Assembly (NCBI GenBank): GCA_031263185.1
Contig: JAISGH010000152.1
Location: forward strand, 1 to 34,444
Direction of reading: 5' to 3'
Source of the DNA: Prevotellaceae bacterium
GTDB lineage: Bacteria > Bacteroidota > Bacteroidia > Bacteroidales > UBA932
DNA length: 34,444 bases
The position numbers and the translations under genes were made by a program. This document shows, piece after piece, positions 6,063-15,560 of this stretch; position 1 is the first letter of the stretch; each line of letters opens with the position of its first letter. A model generated the notes under the pieces. That model saw only the letters and a program-made list of their open reading frames with translations, had not been told where the DNA came from and ran no database searches.

Positions 6063-9023
6063 TTGGCAGAATCCTGCGTACCTTTGGCTCTCTTCGGAGG
6101 GGTGCTGCAACGCTGCTTTCGAGAACTTATACAATTTGTTTTTGTGCTTGTAAAAAAAATCATATACGCTGCTTTACTTTGCGGCGCTGCTGTTGGTACG
6201 CCGCCGGCAGCGGTGCAGAGCAGAGCGCAGCAGCTTGTGCGAAAAGTAAATGACGGCGCAAAAGGCGCAAACGACGCCGCTGCGGGCAACCTGCAGCAGG
6301 TGAACAAGGAGCTGCAAAAGCCAACGGACAAAATCAACAGAAAAATTGACGCTGTAACATCGAAGCTGGACGAAAAGGCCGACAAGGTTGACGAGAAGCT
6401 GAGCAGCACAAGCGAAAAGATTAAGGCCGCCACCATCAAGAAAAATACGTGGATAATGCGCACCTACCACAACGTTACGGCCTACTACAACGTTTACTTC
6501 AACGCAAACGACAGCTACGAGGAGGGCGTAAAAAAGGCGGCCAAAGAGTACCGCTTTGACTACATGCAGGTGCTTCCTGTCTTCACCTTTGAGGCGCAAA
6601 ATATTCCTACAGCGGTTGCCACAGAGATGGCGCGTACGCTCGAAAAATCGGACAAGACAATCAAAAAGCACTCGCTCACCGTCAAACCTAACCTGAAAAA
6701 AGGTCAGCGGCTGACCAAAAAAGAGCAGGAGTTTTACAACCGCCGCGAATTTTGCAACTCCATCGACGATGCCTACCTGCTTATCGGCAAGGCAAACGTT
6801 TACCTGCACGAGTACGAGCTCGCCCTGCTCGCCTTTGACCACGTCATGGTGGAGTACCCCTACGAGCCGACGATATACGAGGCGCGTATATGGTCGGCCG
6901 TAGTGTCGGGCGCTATGGGCGACGTGGCGCGCGAGCGGGAAATTCTGACAGCGCTCGCTATCGATAAAAAATTCCCCCAAAAGTACGCCGCGCTGCTCAA
7001 CAAGGCAACCGCCGACTTGCTCATCCGCGAAAAAAAGTACCGAGAGGCTATTCCCAAGGTAGAGCAAGCCGTAAAAAATACCCGCAGCAGCGTAGACCGC
7101 CAGCGCTACCGCTACATCCTGGGGCAGCTCTACCAGCAAACGGGCAACGCGCCCAAGGCGATAGCGCGCTACACCTCCGTTATTCGCCGGATGCCTCCCT
7201 ACGATGTTGAGTTCCACGCAAGGCTCAACAGGGCGTTCCTTTCGATAGGGCGCAAGGGCGAGAATATGCGCAAAATGCTCACAAAAATGGCAAAGGACGA
7301 AAAAAACAAGGAGTACTTGGACATGATATACTACGCGCTGGCCGAAATGGAGATGAGCGCCAAGCGCACCGACCTTGCCATAGCGTACTACAAGCTCTCT
7401 GCCGCAAACAGCAAAAACGACAGCCCCCAGCGGATGATCTCCTGCCTTACGCTTGCCAAGCACTTCGAGGCGCATGGCGACTACGAGTCTGCCCAGGCTT
7501 ACTACGACAGCACCGCCATGGTTATGCCCAAAACCGACCCCGAGTACGGCATGGTGAGCAACAAGGCGCTCAACCTGGGTAAGCTTGCGGTGAACCTGCG
7601 CATCATCAAAACCGAAGACAGCTTGCAGCGCATAGCCCGCATGAGCCAAAAAGACCGCGAAAAGTACGTTGCCGCTCAAATTGCGCAGGCTAAGGATAGC
7701 GAAGCAAAAAGGCAGCGCGACGAAGAGATACGCGCCACACGCGCCGAAGCCGCTACCGTGGCTGCCTCGGCGTTTGCGCAGCCGGCAAGCGGAAAGTGGT
7801 ACTTCTACAACCCTCAGCTGTTAGGCTCCGGGCTGGCCGAGTTCAGAAAAAAGTGGGGGCAGCGTAAGCTGGCCGACAACTGGCGGCGCGATAGCAAGGG
7901 ATTTTCTGCTGACTTTGCCCTGCCGTCCGGCGGCGGCGACGGCGACGGAGACGAAAGCGACGGGCAGCAGCAGCTACCCGAAGACCAAACGGAAAGCTAC
8001 TACATGGCCAACGTACCGCTCACCGACTCGCTGATGGCGGCATCGAATGTGCGGATAGTGGAGGCCATGTTCGACGCGGGCTTGGTTTACAAGGACTACA
8101 TTCGCGACAACCCCAACGCCATTGCCATGCTGGAGGCGCTGCTCAAGCGCTTCCCCGCTAACCGCTACCGCCTCGAAACGCTGTTCTACCTCTACGTGCT
8201 CAACAGCGAGGCAGACAACGCCAAGCGCGCCGACTACTACAAAGGCCTGCTCTTTACGGAGTACCCCAACGAGCTGCTCACCATGTACGTAAAAGACCCA
8301 ACGTACGTTTCGGATAAGGAGGCGCACAAAAAGGCGGCAAATCAACTTTACAGCAACGCCTACGACTTGTATCAGGCAGGCCGCTACGACGAGGCTGTTC
8401 GCCTGTCGCGGCAAGGCATGGAGATGTACGGAGAGCTGGACGTTGCCGCCAACTTTAAGCTTCTAAACGTAATGGCAACCGGAGGTAACGGCAACATCGG
8501 GCAGTACATCGCCGGGCTAACCGAGGTAATAAAGGAGTACCCCAACACCGCCGTCGCTACGGCAGCGCAAGAAATGATGGACATTGTTCAAAAGCGGGAG
8601 CTTACGCTTATCAGCGAGCGCGAAGCGCCGCCGGTAGAAGAGCAAGCTGCGCCCAGCGTACTCTACAGCGACGACGACGGCGAAAGCCTGCTGGCGCTCG
8701 TTGTTAGCCAAAGCGTCAACATCAACCAGCTTAGATTTAACTTTATCTCTTTCAACGCAGACATCGATGCCGACGAGCTGGACGTTAGCAGCAGCAAGCT
8801 CAACGACAACCTGACGCTGCTCACCGTAGGCCGCTTCAAAGCCATCGGCGAGGCGGTTGCATACTACAGAAAGATCAAGGCTTACCCCGCCATCTTTAGA
8901 GATTTGAATATAGAGGGATACTCGCTGTTTGCCATTACCGCAAAAAATCTTGAGCTGCTTGAGCAGAGCAAAATAGTGAGCGCATACGACACATTTTTTC
9001 AGCTCAACGTTTTAAAATTTTGA
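6063..9023 (+). CDS. TPR-rich PorW/SprE-like protein (T9SS/gliding-associated)
   Basis: 986 aa. Begins the mature region with HNVTAYYNVYFNANDSYEEGVKKA...YMQVLPVF, typical of PorW/SprE, with multiple TPRs. A GTG at 6144 (VLVKKIIYAALLCGAAVG signal) may be the true start. Confidence 0.75.
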   Translation: MAESCVPLALFGGVLQRCFRELIQFVFVLVKKIIYAALLCGAAVGTPPAAVQSRAQQLVRKVNDGAKGANDAAAGNLQQVNKELQKPTDKINRKIDAVTSKLDEKADKVDEKLSSTSEKIKAATIKKNTWIMRTYHNVTAYYNVYFNANDSYEEGVKKAAKEYRFDYMQVLPVFTFEAQNIPTAVATEMARTLEKSDKTIKKHSLTVKPNLKKGQRLTKKEQEFYNRREFCNSIDDAYLLIGKANVYLHEYELALLAFDHVMVEYPYEPTIYEARIWSAVVSGAMGDVAREREILTALAIDKKFPQKYAALLNKATADLLIREKKYREAIPKVEQAVKNTRSSVDRQRYRYILGQLYQQTGNAPKAIARYTSVIRRMPPYDVEFHARLNRAFLSIGRKGENMRKMLTKMAKDEKNKEYLDMIYYALAEMEMSAKRTDLAIAYYKLSAANSKNDSPQRMISCLTLAKHFEAHGDYESAQAYYDSTAMVMPKTDPEYGMVSNKALNLGKLAVNLRIIKTEDSLQRIARMSQKDREKYVAAQIAQAKDSEAKRQRDEEIRATRAEAATVAASAFAQPASGKWYFYNPQLLGSGLAEFRKKWGQRKLADNWRRDSKGFSADFALPSGGGDGDGDESDGQQQLPEDQTESYYMANVPLTDSLMAASNVRIVEAMFDAGLVYKDYIRDNPNAIAMLEALLKRFPANRYRLETLFYLYVLNSEADNAKRADYYKGLLFTEYPNELLTMYVKDPTYVSDKEAHKKAANQLYSNAYDLYQAGRYDEAVRLSRQGMEMYGELDVAANFKLLNVMATGGNGNIGQYIAGLTEVIKEYPNTAVATAAQEMMDIVQKRELTLISEREAPPVEEQAAPSVLYSDDDGESLLALVVSQSVNINQLRFNFISFNADIDADELDVSSSKLNDNLTLLTVGRFKAIGEAVAYYRKIKAYPAIFRDLNIEGYSLFAITAKNLELLEQSKIVSAYDTFFQLNVLKF

Positions 9024-9268
9024 ATTCTAAATTTTGAATTTTGAATTCCTGACGGCGCAAGCCAATTTACAAAGAAGGAAATTTTGAATTCTAAATTTTG
9101 AATTCCTGACAGCGCAAGCCAATTTACAAAGAAGAAAATTTTGAATTCTGAATTTTGAATTCCTGACGGCGCAAGCCAATTTACAAAGATGGAAATTTTG
9201 AATTCTGAATTTTGAAGTCCTGACGGCGCAAGCCAATTCAAAATTCAAAATTCAGAATTCAAAATTTT
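9014..9268. repeat. 57-bp-period tandem array (about 4 units) bounded by 34-bp inverted arms
   Basis: CCTGACGGCGCAAGCC starts at 9048, 9105, 9162 and 9219 (one copy CCTGACAGCG). Arms at 9014-9047 and 9235-9268 match 33/34 as inverted repeats. Confidence 0.93.
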
Positions 9269-10030
9269 CTTCATCAGCTCCGCTACAGCGTCGGCAACGC
9301 TTGGCGCTGCGCCAAGCAGGCGGATAAATTCGCTGCCGATAATGGCGCCGCCGGCGTTGGCAAACGCCGCGTTGAGAGTTGCCTTGTTTGATATACCAAA
9401 GCCTATCAAGCGCGGATTGCGAAGCTTCATGGCGTCAATCCGGCGAAAGTAGGCAAGCGTATTTTCGTCGAAGCGCTCCTTGGCGCCGGTGGTTGAGGCG
9501 GTCGAAACCATGTAGATAAACCCCGATGTGTTGTCGTCAATCAGGCGTATCCGCTCATCCGACGTTTCGGGGGTAATCAGCATGATGAAGCGTACGCCGT
9601 ACTTGCTGCCCAGCGCCTTGAACTGCGACATGTAGCCCTTAAAGGGCAGGTCCGGGATAATAACGCCGTCAACGCCAACCTCGCCGCAGCGGCGGCAAAA
9701 TGTTTCGATTCCAAATTGCATCACAGGGTTAAGGTAGCCCATCATGATGAGCGGTAGCGAAACGCTGCTGCGAATTCCCTCAAGCTGCGAAAAGAGCTTG
9801 CTCAGGGTCATGCCGTTTTTCAGGGCGATTGCTCCGCTTTGCTGGATAACCGGCCCGTCGGCCATGGGGTCGGAGAAAGGAATACCCACCTCCACCATGT
9901 CAGCCCCCTGCGCGGCAAGCTCGCGGATGATGGCTACCGTATCGTCCGGCTGCGGGTAACCTGCCGTAAAGTACACGGACAGGATGTTTTGGCATTTTGC
10001 AGCGAAAAGGCTGTCTATTCTGTTTGTCAT
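9245..10030 (-). CDS. trpA: Tryptophan synthase alpha chain
   Basis: MTNRIDSLF...YFTAGYPQPDDTVAIIRELAAQGADMVEVGIPFSDPMADGPVIQ...GFGISNKATL. Start set at 10030 within the longer ORF to 10069. Confidence 0.95.
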   Translation of the reverse strand: MTNRIDSLFAAKCQNILSVYFTAGYPQPDDTVAIIRELAAQGADMVEVGIPFSDPMADGPVIQQSGAIALKNGMTLSKLFSQLEGIRSSVSLPLIMMGYLNPVMQFGIETFCRRCGEVGVDGVIIPDLPFKGYMSQFKALGSKYGVRFIMLITPETSDERIRLIDDNTSGFIYMVSTASTTGAKERFDENTLAYFRRIDAMKLRNPRLIGFGISNKATLNAAFANAGGAIIGSEFIRLLGAAPSVADAVAELMKKILNSEF

Positions 10031-10078
10031 ATATCCAAGTAAAATAAGGTGTTTGCGAGAATTAAGCATTGCCCGCCC

Positions 10079-11140
10079 TCAAGGTAGCGACAGCAAAAAT
10101 TGTAGCGTATCTACCCCGTCGGAGTAGTCGGTCAGGCGCGGGCGCTGCGCTTGGCCAAAGGGTACGCAGCGCGGCTCAAGCCCTGCCACCGGCGCGTCGG
10201 CAGCAACGCACTGCAGCTCGCCTTCGAGCAGCAGCAGCCGGCCTTGCAGCTCCTCTGCCGACTGGTAGCGCTGCAAGAACAGCGTCCCAACGGGAGAGCT
10301 CAGCTCGTCGCTAAAGGTAGCAATGCAGCCGCCGAGGTCAAAAAAATCGCGCCGGTGCATTTGCAGCAGCGCCTTTGCGTAGCGGCAGCAGTCGTCGTAA
10401 GGCTTATGCTCGCGCAGGCAGGCAAGCGGCGCAAAAGCCTCTCCAAGATGCCGCACATCGTAGCCTTCGGGGATAAAAACCTTGCCAACGCTGCGGCACC
10501 CCAAGCCAAAGTAGCCGAGCGCGTCGTGCGCAAGCAGGCGCAAGCGCTCGTCGCTCTCGCTGCCCGAAATCACCGCTACGCTGGTGCGGCTCTTGCGGAA
10601 AATGTGCGGCAGGCGCCCGTAGTAAAGCTCAAAGTAGCGCGATGAATTGCTGCTTCCGGTGGCAACTACAGCGTCAACGCCGCGGAGGTCGTCGGCAAAG
10701 GTTACGCGCGGCGCAAAGCGGTGGTCAATTTGCCGCAAAAATTTTACCAGCATGGGCAGCAGGTACGCATCTTTGGCCGACAGCTTAACTACCGCGCAGC
10801 GCCCGGAGGCAAGCGCGCACAGCAAATCGTGAAACCCCACCAGCGGAATGTTGCCCGCCATGATAATCCCAACGCTTCCGGACGGCTTGCCATCGGGAAT
10901 ACCGTAGCGCGAAAGCCACTCCTCCATCCGCGCAGGCGAGAGCATATCTGCCGAAATGGCCGCCAGCGACTGCCGGATGCTATCCTCGGTAAACCACATG
11001 TTGCGCTCGACGCTCTGCCGAACGGCCGCAAAAAAATCATCCTTGATACCGCGCGTAAGCCCAAGGCGCTGCAAAAATCCCTCAATGAGAAATCCCAGCT
11101 GCGAAAAGGCAAAAATATATTGCTCCAAGTACGGCGACAA
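10079..11140 (-). CDS. Acyl-CoA reductase (LuxC family)
   Basis: 353 aa; GNIPLVGFHDLLCALASGRCAVVKLSAKDAYLLP and a C-terminal LTDYSDGVDTLQFLLSLP, typical of Bacteroidota LuxC-like reductases. Confidence 0.8.
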   Translation of the reverse strand: MSPYLEQYIFAFSQLGFLIEGFLQRLGLTRGIKDDFFAAVRQSVERNMWFTEDSIRQSLAAISADMLSPARMEEWLSRYGIPDGKPSGSVGIIMAGNIPLVGFHDLLCALASGRCAVVKLSAKDAYLLPMLVKFLRQIDHRFAPRVTFADDLRGVDAVVATGSSNSSRYFELYYGRLPHIFRKSRTSVAVISGSESDERLRLLAHDALGYFGLGCRSVGKVFIPEGYDVRHLGEAFAPLACLREHKPYDDCCRYAKALLQMHRRDFFDLGGCIATFSDELSSPVGTLFLQRYQSAEELQGRLLLLEGELQCVAADAPVAGLEPRCVPFGQAQRPRLTDYSDGVDTLQFLLSLP

Positions 11141-11301
11141 AGCAGTATTTTACTAATTTACAATTCGTCAAATTACCTATAAGTTGCTAAGTAGCAGCCT
11201 TAAAAGGCAGCCCGTTAGCCGGATAAAGGTAGTAATTATTGAGAGAAATAAAAAAATAAATCCAAAAAAACCATATCTTTGTGCTTTGAAGCGCAACGTA
11301 A

Positions 11302-11351
11302 GCCTCAAAATGGGCCCTCAAAATGTGCCCTCAAAATGTGCCCCAAAAATG
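11302..11351 (+). repeat. 13-bp short tandem repeats (CCCTCAAAATGTG) leading into the start codon of the NtrC-type regulator
   Basis: Units at 11302, 11315 and 11328, with a degenerate fourth at 11341, each containing an ATG. Confidence 0.9.
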
Positions 11352-12683
11352 CCCCAAAACATTCTAATTATCGAAGATGACGCCTCTTTTGGCGTCATGC
11401 TGCAAGGTTGGTTAAAAAAAAACGGCTTTACCACGACCTTATGCTCGCGCGTGGAGCAGGCCAAGAGAGAAATTGCCCTGCATGCGTTCGATATTATCCT
11501 CTCCGACCTGCGCCTCCCCGACGGGGATGGCATCATGCTGCTCGCGTGGATTAAGGAGCAGAAGTGCAGCGCGCCGGTTATCGTCATGACCAGCTATGCA
11601 GAGGTGCAAAGCGCCGTGCTGGCCATAAAGCTGGGCGCATTTGATTTTCTCGAAAAGCCGGTTAACCCCAATACCCTGAAGCAAAAAATGGAGCAGGCGC
11701 TGCTCAGCGCCACCCAGCAAAAAAAGCAGGCTGCCACCGTAAAAGTCAACCCTCCAAAGCAAGCCTTTATAACCGGCGAAAGCCCCGCCGCCCTGCAAAT
11801 GCTTGAGCATGTACGCCTCGTTGCGCCTACGCAAATGTCGGTAATGATTATTGGCGAAAGCGGTACGGGCAAAGAGTACATTGCGCGGGCTATACACGAG
11901 CACAGCAGCAGAAGCGGAGCGCCCTTCCTCGCGGTGGACTGCGGAAGCCTTTCAAAGGAGCTGGCGCCCAGCGAGCTGTTCGGCCACCTGAAGGGCGCTT
12001 TTACCTCTGCCATAGCCGACAAAAAGGGCGTTTTTGAGCAGGCCGAAAGAGGCACCGTTTTCTTCGACGAGGTGGGCAACCTTCCCTACGACGTTCAGGT
12101 GCAGCTGCTGCGGGCGCTGCAGGAGCGAAAAGTGCGGCCGGTTGGCTCGGCAACCGACGTAAGCGTTGACGTGCGCCTCGTTGTTGCTACCAACGAGAAC
12201 CTCGAAAATGCCATCGCCGGCGGAGCTTTCAGGGAAGACCTGTACCATCGCCTCAACGAATTTGTAATTGCCGTCCCGCCGCTGAGGGAAAGGGCAAGCG
12301 ACATAGCCCTCTTTGCGGCGCACTTTTTGGAGGAGGCCAACCGAGAGCTCGGCAAGCAGGTGAATGGCTTGTCCAAAGAAACGCTGCAAGCGCTCAAAGC
12401 CCACCGCTGGAGCGGCAACCTGCGCGAGCTGCGGAACGTAATTCGCAGGGCTGTGCTTTTTGCCCAGGCCGGCAAAATTCTTCCGGAGCACCTGCCCATC
12501 CTCTCCACATCCCCCAAACCGGAAGGCGAGGCGCACGGCCTTGCGCTGCGCAACCCCAACGAGCGCCGGCACATAGAAGAAGCCCTCAAAAAAGCGCAGG
12601 GCAACAAAAGCCGCGCCGCGCAGCTCCTGCAAATAGACCGCAAAACGCTTTACAACAAAATACACCAGCACGGCATAACGTAA
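11349..12683 (+). CDS. Sigma-54-dependent response regulator (NtrC/AtoC family)
   Basis: REC domain (MPQNILIIEDDASF...ILSDLRLPDGDG), AAA+ with GESGTGKE, GAFTSA (sigma-54 contact loop) and FFDEVGNL, plus Fis-type HTH (SRAAQLLQIDRKTLYNKI). Confidence 0.93.
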   Translation: MPQNILIIEDDASFGVMLQGWLKKNGFTTTLCSRVEQAKREIALHAFDIILSDLRLPDGDGIMLLAWIKEQKCSAPVIVMTSYAEVQSAVLAIKLGAFDFLEKPVNPNTLKQKMEQALLSATQQKKQAATVKVNPPKQAFITGESPAALQMLEHVRLVAPTQMSVMIIGESGTGKEYIARAIHEHSSRSGAPFLAVDCGSLSKELAPSELFGHLKGAFTSAIADKKGVFEQAERGTVFFDEVGNLPYDVQVQLLRALQERKVRPVGSATDVSVDVRLVVATNENLENAIAGGAFREDLYHRLNEFVIAVPPLRERASDIALFAAHFLEEANRELGKQVNGLSKETLQALKAHRWSGNLRELRNVIRRAVLFAQAGKILPEHLPILSTSPKPEGEAHGLALRNPNERRHIEEALKKAQGNKSRAAQLLQIDRKTLYNKIHQHGIT

Positions 12684-12715
12684 GTATTTTGAAAACGAAC
12701 TAATAGCTGCAATCC

Positions 12716-13390
12716 ATGAAAATTCTTGTTATAGAAGATGAATACCAGCTGCTGAAAGCGGTGGAGACATTCCTGCTATCGGAAAAGTACGTCGTAGAAA
12801 AAGCTACCACCTACCACGCTGCCGTAGAGAAAGCGATGGTTTACGGCTACGACTGCATTTTGCTGGACATTTCGCTGCCCGGCGGCAGCGGGCTGAAAAT
12901 TCTCGAAGAAATGAAGAAGGCGGGAAAATCGGGTAACATCATTATCATTTCCGCCAAAGACTCGCTCGAAGATAAAATCATGGGGCTGGATTTGGGCGCT
13001 GACGATTACCTGACCAAACCCTTTCACGTGCAGGAGCTGCACGCCCGAATTAAGGCGGTGTTGCGGCGCAAGCAAGTAGGCGGCAAGCAAGTCCTGCAGC
13101 TGGGAAGCTTATCTATCGATTTTGCCGGCCGGCAGGCACTTGTAGAGCGCAAGCCGCTGACGCTAAATCGCAAAGAGTTTGACATGCTGACGTTCTTGGC
13201 AACCAACAAAAACCGCCTCGTTACCAAGGAAACCCTGGCCGAGCACGTTTGGGGCGACAGCGCCGATTTGGCGGACAGCCTCGACTTTGTCTACTCGCAG
13301 GTGAAAAATCTGCGCAAAAAACTGAAAGACAGCAATTCGGATGTAGCAATAGAAAATATTTACGGCGTTGGCTACAAAATGACAGTATGA
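12716..13390 (+). CDS. OmpR/PhoB-family response regulator
   Basis: REC domain (LVIEDEYQLL...LDISLPGGSG...GADDYLTKPF) plus winged-helix C-terminus ending IENIYGVGYKM. Confidence 0.93.
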   Translation: MKILVIEDEYQLLKAVETFLLSEKYVVEKATTYHAAVEKAMVYGYDCILLDISLPGGSGLKILEEMKKAGKSGNIIIISAKDSLEDKIMGLDLGADDYLTKPFHVQELHARIKAVLRRKQVGGKQVLQLGSLSIDFAGRQALVERKPLTLNRKEFDMLTFLATNKNRLVTKETLAEHVWGDSADLADSLDFVYSQVKNLRKKLKDSNSDVAIENIYGVGYKMTV

Positions 13391-14652
13391 AGCTGATAAA
13401 CCACCTCATTTTTCGCATCACCTTGTTTTTCACAGCAGTAATGCTGCTGTGGTCGGGCGCTTACTTCTTTTTGCAAATGAAGGAAATACACGACGGCAAC
13501 GACGAAGGGTTGACCAACCTGAAGCAGGAATTTATTGCCAAAGCCAACAGAATACCCGATTTTGTGGAGCAGCTGGAAAACTTTAATCCGCTCAACATCA
13601 TTGTTCAAGAAATATCCCGCGCAGAGGCCGAGGGCGCTATGGAAAATTTTGCCACCACCCGCGTTTACTTCGCCACCGAGCTGGAAAAGGAGGAGGTGCG
13701 CATGCTCACAACCGCCTTTCGCTGCGAGCAGAACGGCAAGTACTACCGCTTGCAGCTGTTTACCTCTACGGTCGAAAGCGACGATTTGATAAAGAACATG
13801 CTCTACCTCTTGCTGGGGCTTTGGATAGCGCTTTCGTTCACGGTGCTTGCTGTGGGGAAAATCGTCATTGCCAAGGCCAACAGGCCGTTTTATAAGCTGC
13901 TGGACGAGCTCGGAAAATTTCGCTTGGACAGCAGCAAAATGGTTGATTTCGAGGAGACGAATATCAAGGAGTACAGGCAGCTGAACCAATCGGTAAAGAA
14001 GCTGCTCGAAAAAAACATCCGCATATTTACCGACCAAAAAATATTTATCGAAAACACTTCGCATGAGCTGCAAACGCCGCTGGCCATTGCAGCTGCCAAG
14101 CTGGAGGCGCTGCTCGAAAAGTATCAGGACAGCAAAAACCTCACGGAGGAAGTTGCCGGTATTTTAAGCATACTTGGCCGCATGAAGCGGCTAAACACCA
14201 ACCTCCTGCTGCTGTCTAAAATCAAAAACGGGCAATTTCCCGAAGCCTCGCCGGTTAACCTGCGCCACGTGCTGGAGTCGGCGCTGGACGAGCTTGAAGA
14301 GCTGGTTGAATACAAGGAAATTACGGTAGAAAAGCATGGCGACTTTGCGCCGGTGCGGACAATGAATAAAGATTTGGCGCACGTTTTGCTTACCAACCTG
14401 GTAAAAAATGCAATTCTCCACAACCAGCAAGGCGGGAAAATTATCATCCGGTACGCTTCCGGCAGTATTGCCATTGCCAACAGCGGAAGCAAAGCAGCCC
14501 CGCGCGCTTTTGACCGCTACCGGCACAACGCCACCGACGCAGCGTCCTCCGGCTTGGGGCTTTCCATTGCCAAATCCGTTGCCGACCTTTACCGGATTGA
14601 AATTACCTACCGCTACAGCAAAATGCACGTTTTCACGCTCAAGCTGAAGTAG
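13387..14652 (+). CDS. Sensor histidine kinase
   Basis: MKLINHLIFRITLFF TM segment, H-box FIENTSHELQTPLAIAAAKLEALLEK, N-box NLVKNAILHN, SSGLGLSIAKSVADLY. Start overlaps the RR stop (ATGA). Confidence 0.92.
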   Translation: MKLINHLIFRITLFFTAVMLLWSGAYFFLQMKEIHDGNDEGLTNLKQEFIAKANRIPDFVEQLENFNPLNIIVQEISRAEAEGAMENFATTRVYFATELEKEEVRMLTTAFRCEQNGKYYRLQLFTSTVESDDLIKNMLYLLLGLWIALSFTVLAVGKIVIAKANRPFYKLLDELGKFRLDSSKMVDFEETNIKEYRQLNQSVKKLLEKNIRIFTDQKIFIENTSHELQTPLAIAAAKLEALLEKYQDSKNLTEEVAGILSILGRMKRLNTNLLLLSKIKNGQFPEASPVNLRHVLESALDELEELVEYKEITVEKHGDFAPVRTMNKDLAHVLLTNLVKNAILHNQQGGKIIIRYASGSIAIANSGSKAAPRAFDRYRHNATDAASSGLGLSIAKSVADLYRIEITYRYSKMHVFTLKLK

Positions 14653-14669
14653 CCCTCCCCCCTCCCCGA

Positions 14670-15161
14670 CGCTTTTTTCCAACTCTTTCCAAAGACGATT
14701 TTGGCAACCCGATGAATACTGCACAAGGCAATATGGCTGATATTGTGTGCGATTATGGCGACTTCGGGTTGACGGTAGAAGTTACGATGCAGGCAGGGCC
14801 GCGGCAATACGAAACGGAAGGCGAGCCGGTTGCCCGCCACCTTTCTAAGTTCAAAAAAGAGACAAATAAACCTGCTTACTGCCTCTTCATTGCGCCCGAA
14901 ATCAACGAGGCGTGTATCGCGCACTTCTTTATGTTTCATAAAGTTGCGATAAGCTATTATGGCGGTCTTTCAACGATTGTTCCTATGCCTTTAAGCGTTT
15001 TTCAAAAAATGCTAACAGATTCTTATAAAGCCGGCTATATACCGCAACCAAAACATATTCAACACTTTTTTGAGTTTTCAAATAAAAAGGCAAAAACTTG
15101 CGCCAATGAGTCGGAATGGTATAAAGAAGCTACAAATAAGGCGCTAAATTGGCTGGATTGA
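14670..15161 (+). pseudogene. 5'-truncated AlwI-family type II restriction endonuclease
   Basis: Translation TLSKDDFGNPMNTAQGNMADIVCDYGDFGLTVEVTMQAGPRQYETEGEPVARHLSKF...AYCLFIAPEIN resembles the AlwI catalytic region. The N-terminal half is absent and homology-like sequence continues upstream of the ATG. Confidence 0.6.
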
Positions 15162-15307
15162 TTATGGTAAAATGGCTTGCATCATATTTAAATATAGATA
15201 AAACAAATACGGACGTAGATATGACATACTACTTTCTGTGGGGCGAAGAGCCTGCCGACGAGCCTCTTCACAATGCTTAAATCCGGCGGGTCGTTTTATT
15301 TTATATC

Positions 15308-15451
15308 GCTACGAAAGTCAGCTATGCTAAACCCTATACGCTGCCACAGGATTTGATTCCGCTGTTAAAGCAGAGAGGTTTGATTATTCCTGACGGACAA
15401 AAAGCTGTCGATTCGTTGCTGGCAAAATATCCAGCTGTCGATATTCTCTGA
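15308..15451 (+). pseudogene. Abi_2-like (AbiD/F) N-terminal fragment
   Basis: ATKVSYAKPYTLPQDLIPLLKQRGLIIPDGQKAVDSLLAKYPAVDIL*, resembling the conserved Abi_2 N-terminus; no downstream domain. Confidence 0.4.
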
Positions 15452-15560
15452 TGTAGCAGCTGATTTCTTCCCTGTCGGCATCCGACAAAACGCCGCTGTC
15501 AATAACAAAATCCAATTCTATTTCTTCTGCCTTTTTCATTTTGCAAATATGCATAAAACT

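Noticed and set aside
5989-6143. Possible structured RNA upstream of the PorW/SprE-like gene
   Set aside because: Some short stems (CTGCC-GTAGTT-GGCAG) but no match to a known ncRNA that I can recognise. A covariance search would be needed.
6174-7679. 501-aa antisense ORF opposite the PorW/SprE-like gene
   Set aside because: Composition and low-complexity V/L/H-rich translation are typical of the shadow frame of a GC-rich gene. The + strand gene has clear TPR/PorW-like content.
8999-9248. Minus-strand ORFs of 73 and 80 aa with 19-aa repeats (NWLAPSGIQNSEFKISFFV)
   Set aside because: They exist only because the 57-bp repeat is a multiple of three and lacks stops. They overlap the ends of two real genes and no initiation signal is visible.
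9014-9268. CRISPR array
   Set aside because: The 57-bp period is conserved throughout the unit, with no variable unique spacers, and it is flanked by inverted arms with no cas genes nearby. Fits a tandem repeat, not CRISPR.
13249-13386. 46-codon N-terminal extension of the histidine kinase ORF
   Set aside because: It overlaps the response regulator. MKLINHLIFRITLFF at 13387 is the natural start, with ATGA overlap to the RR stop.
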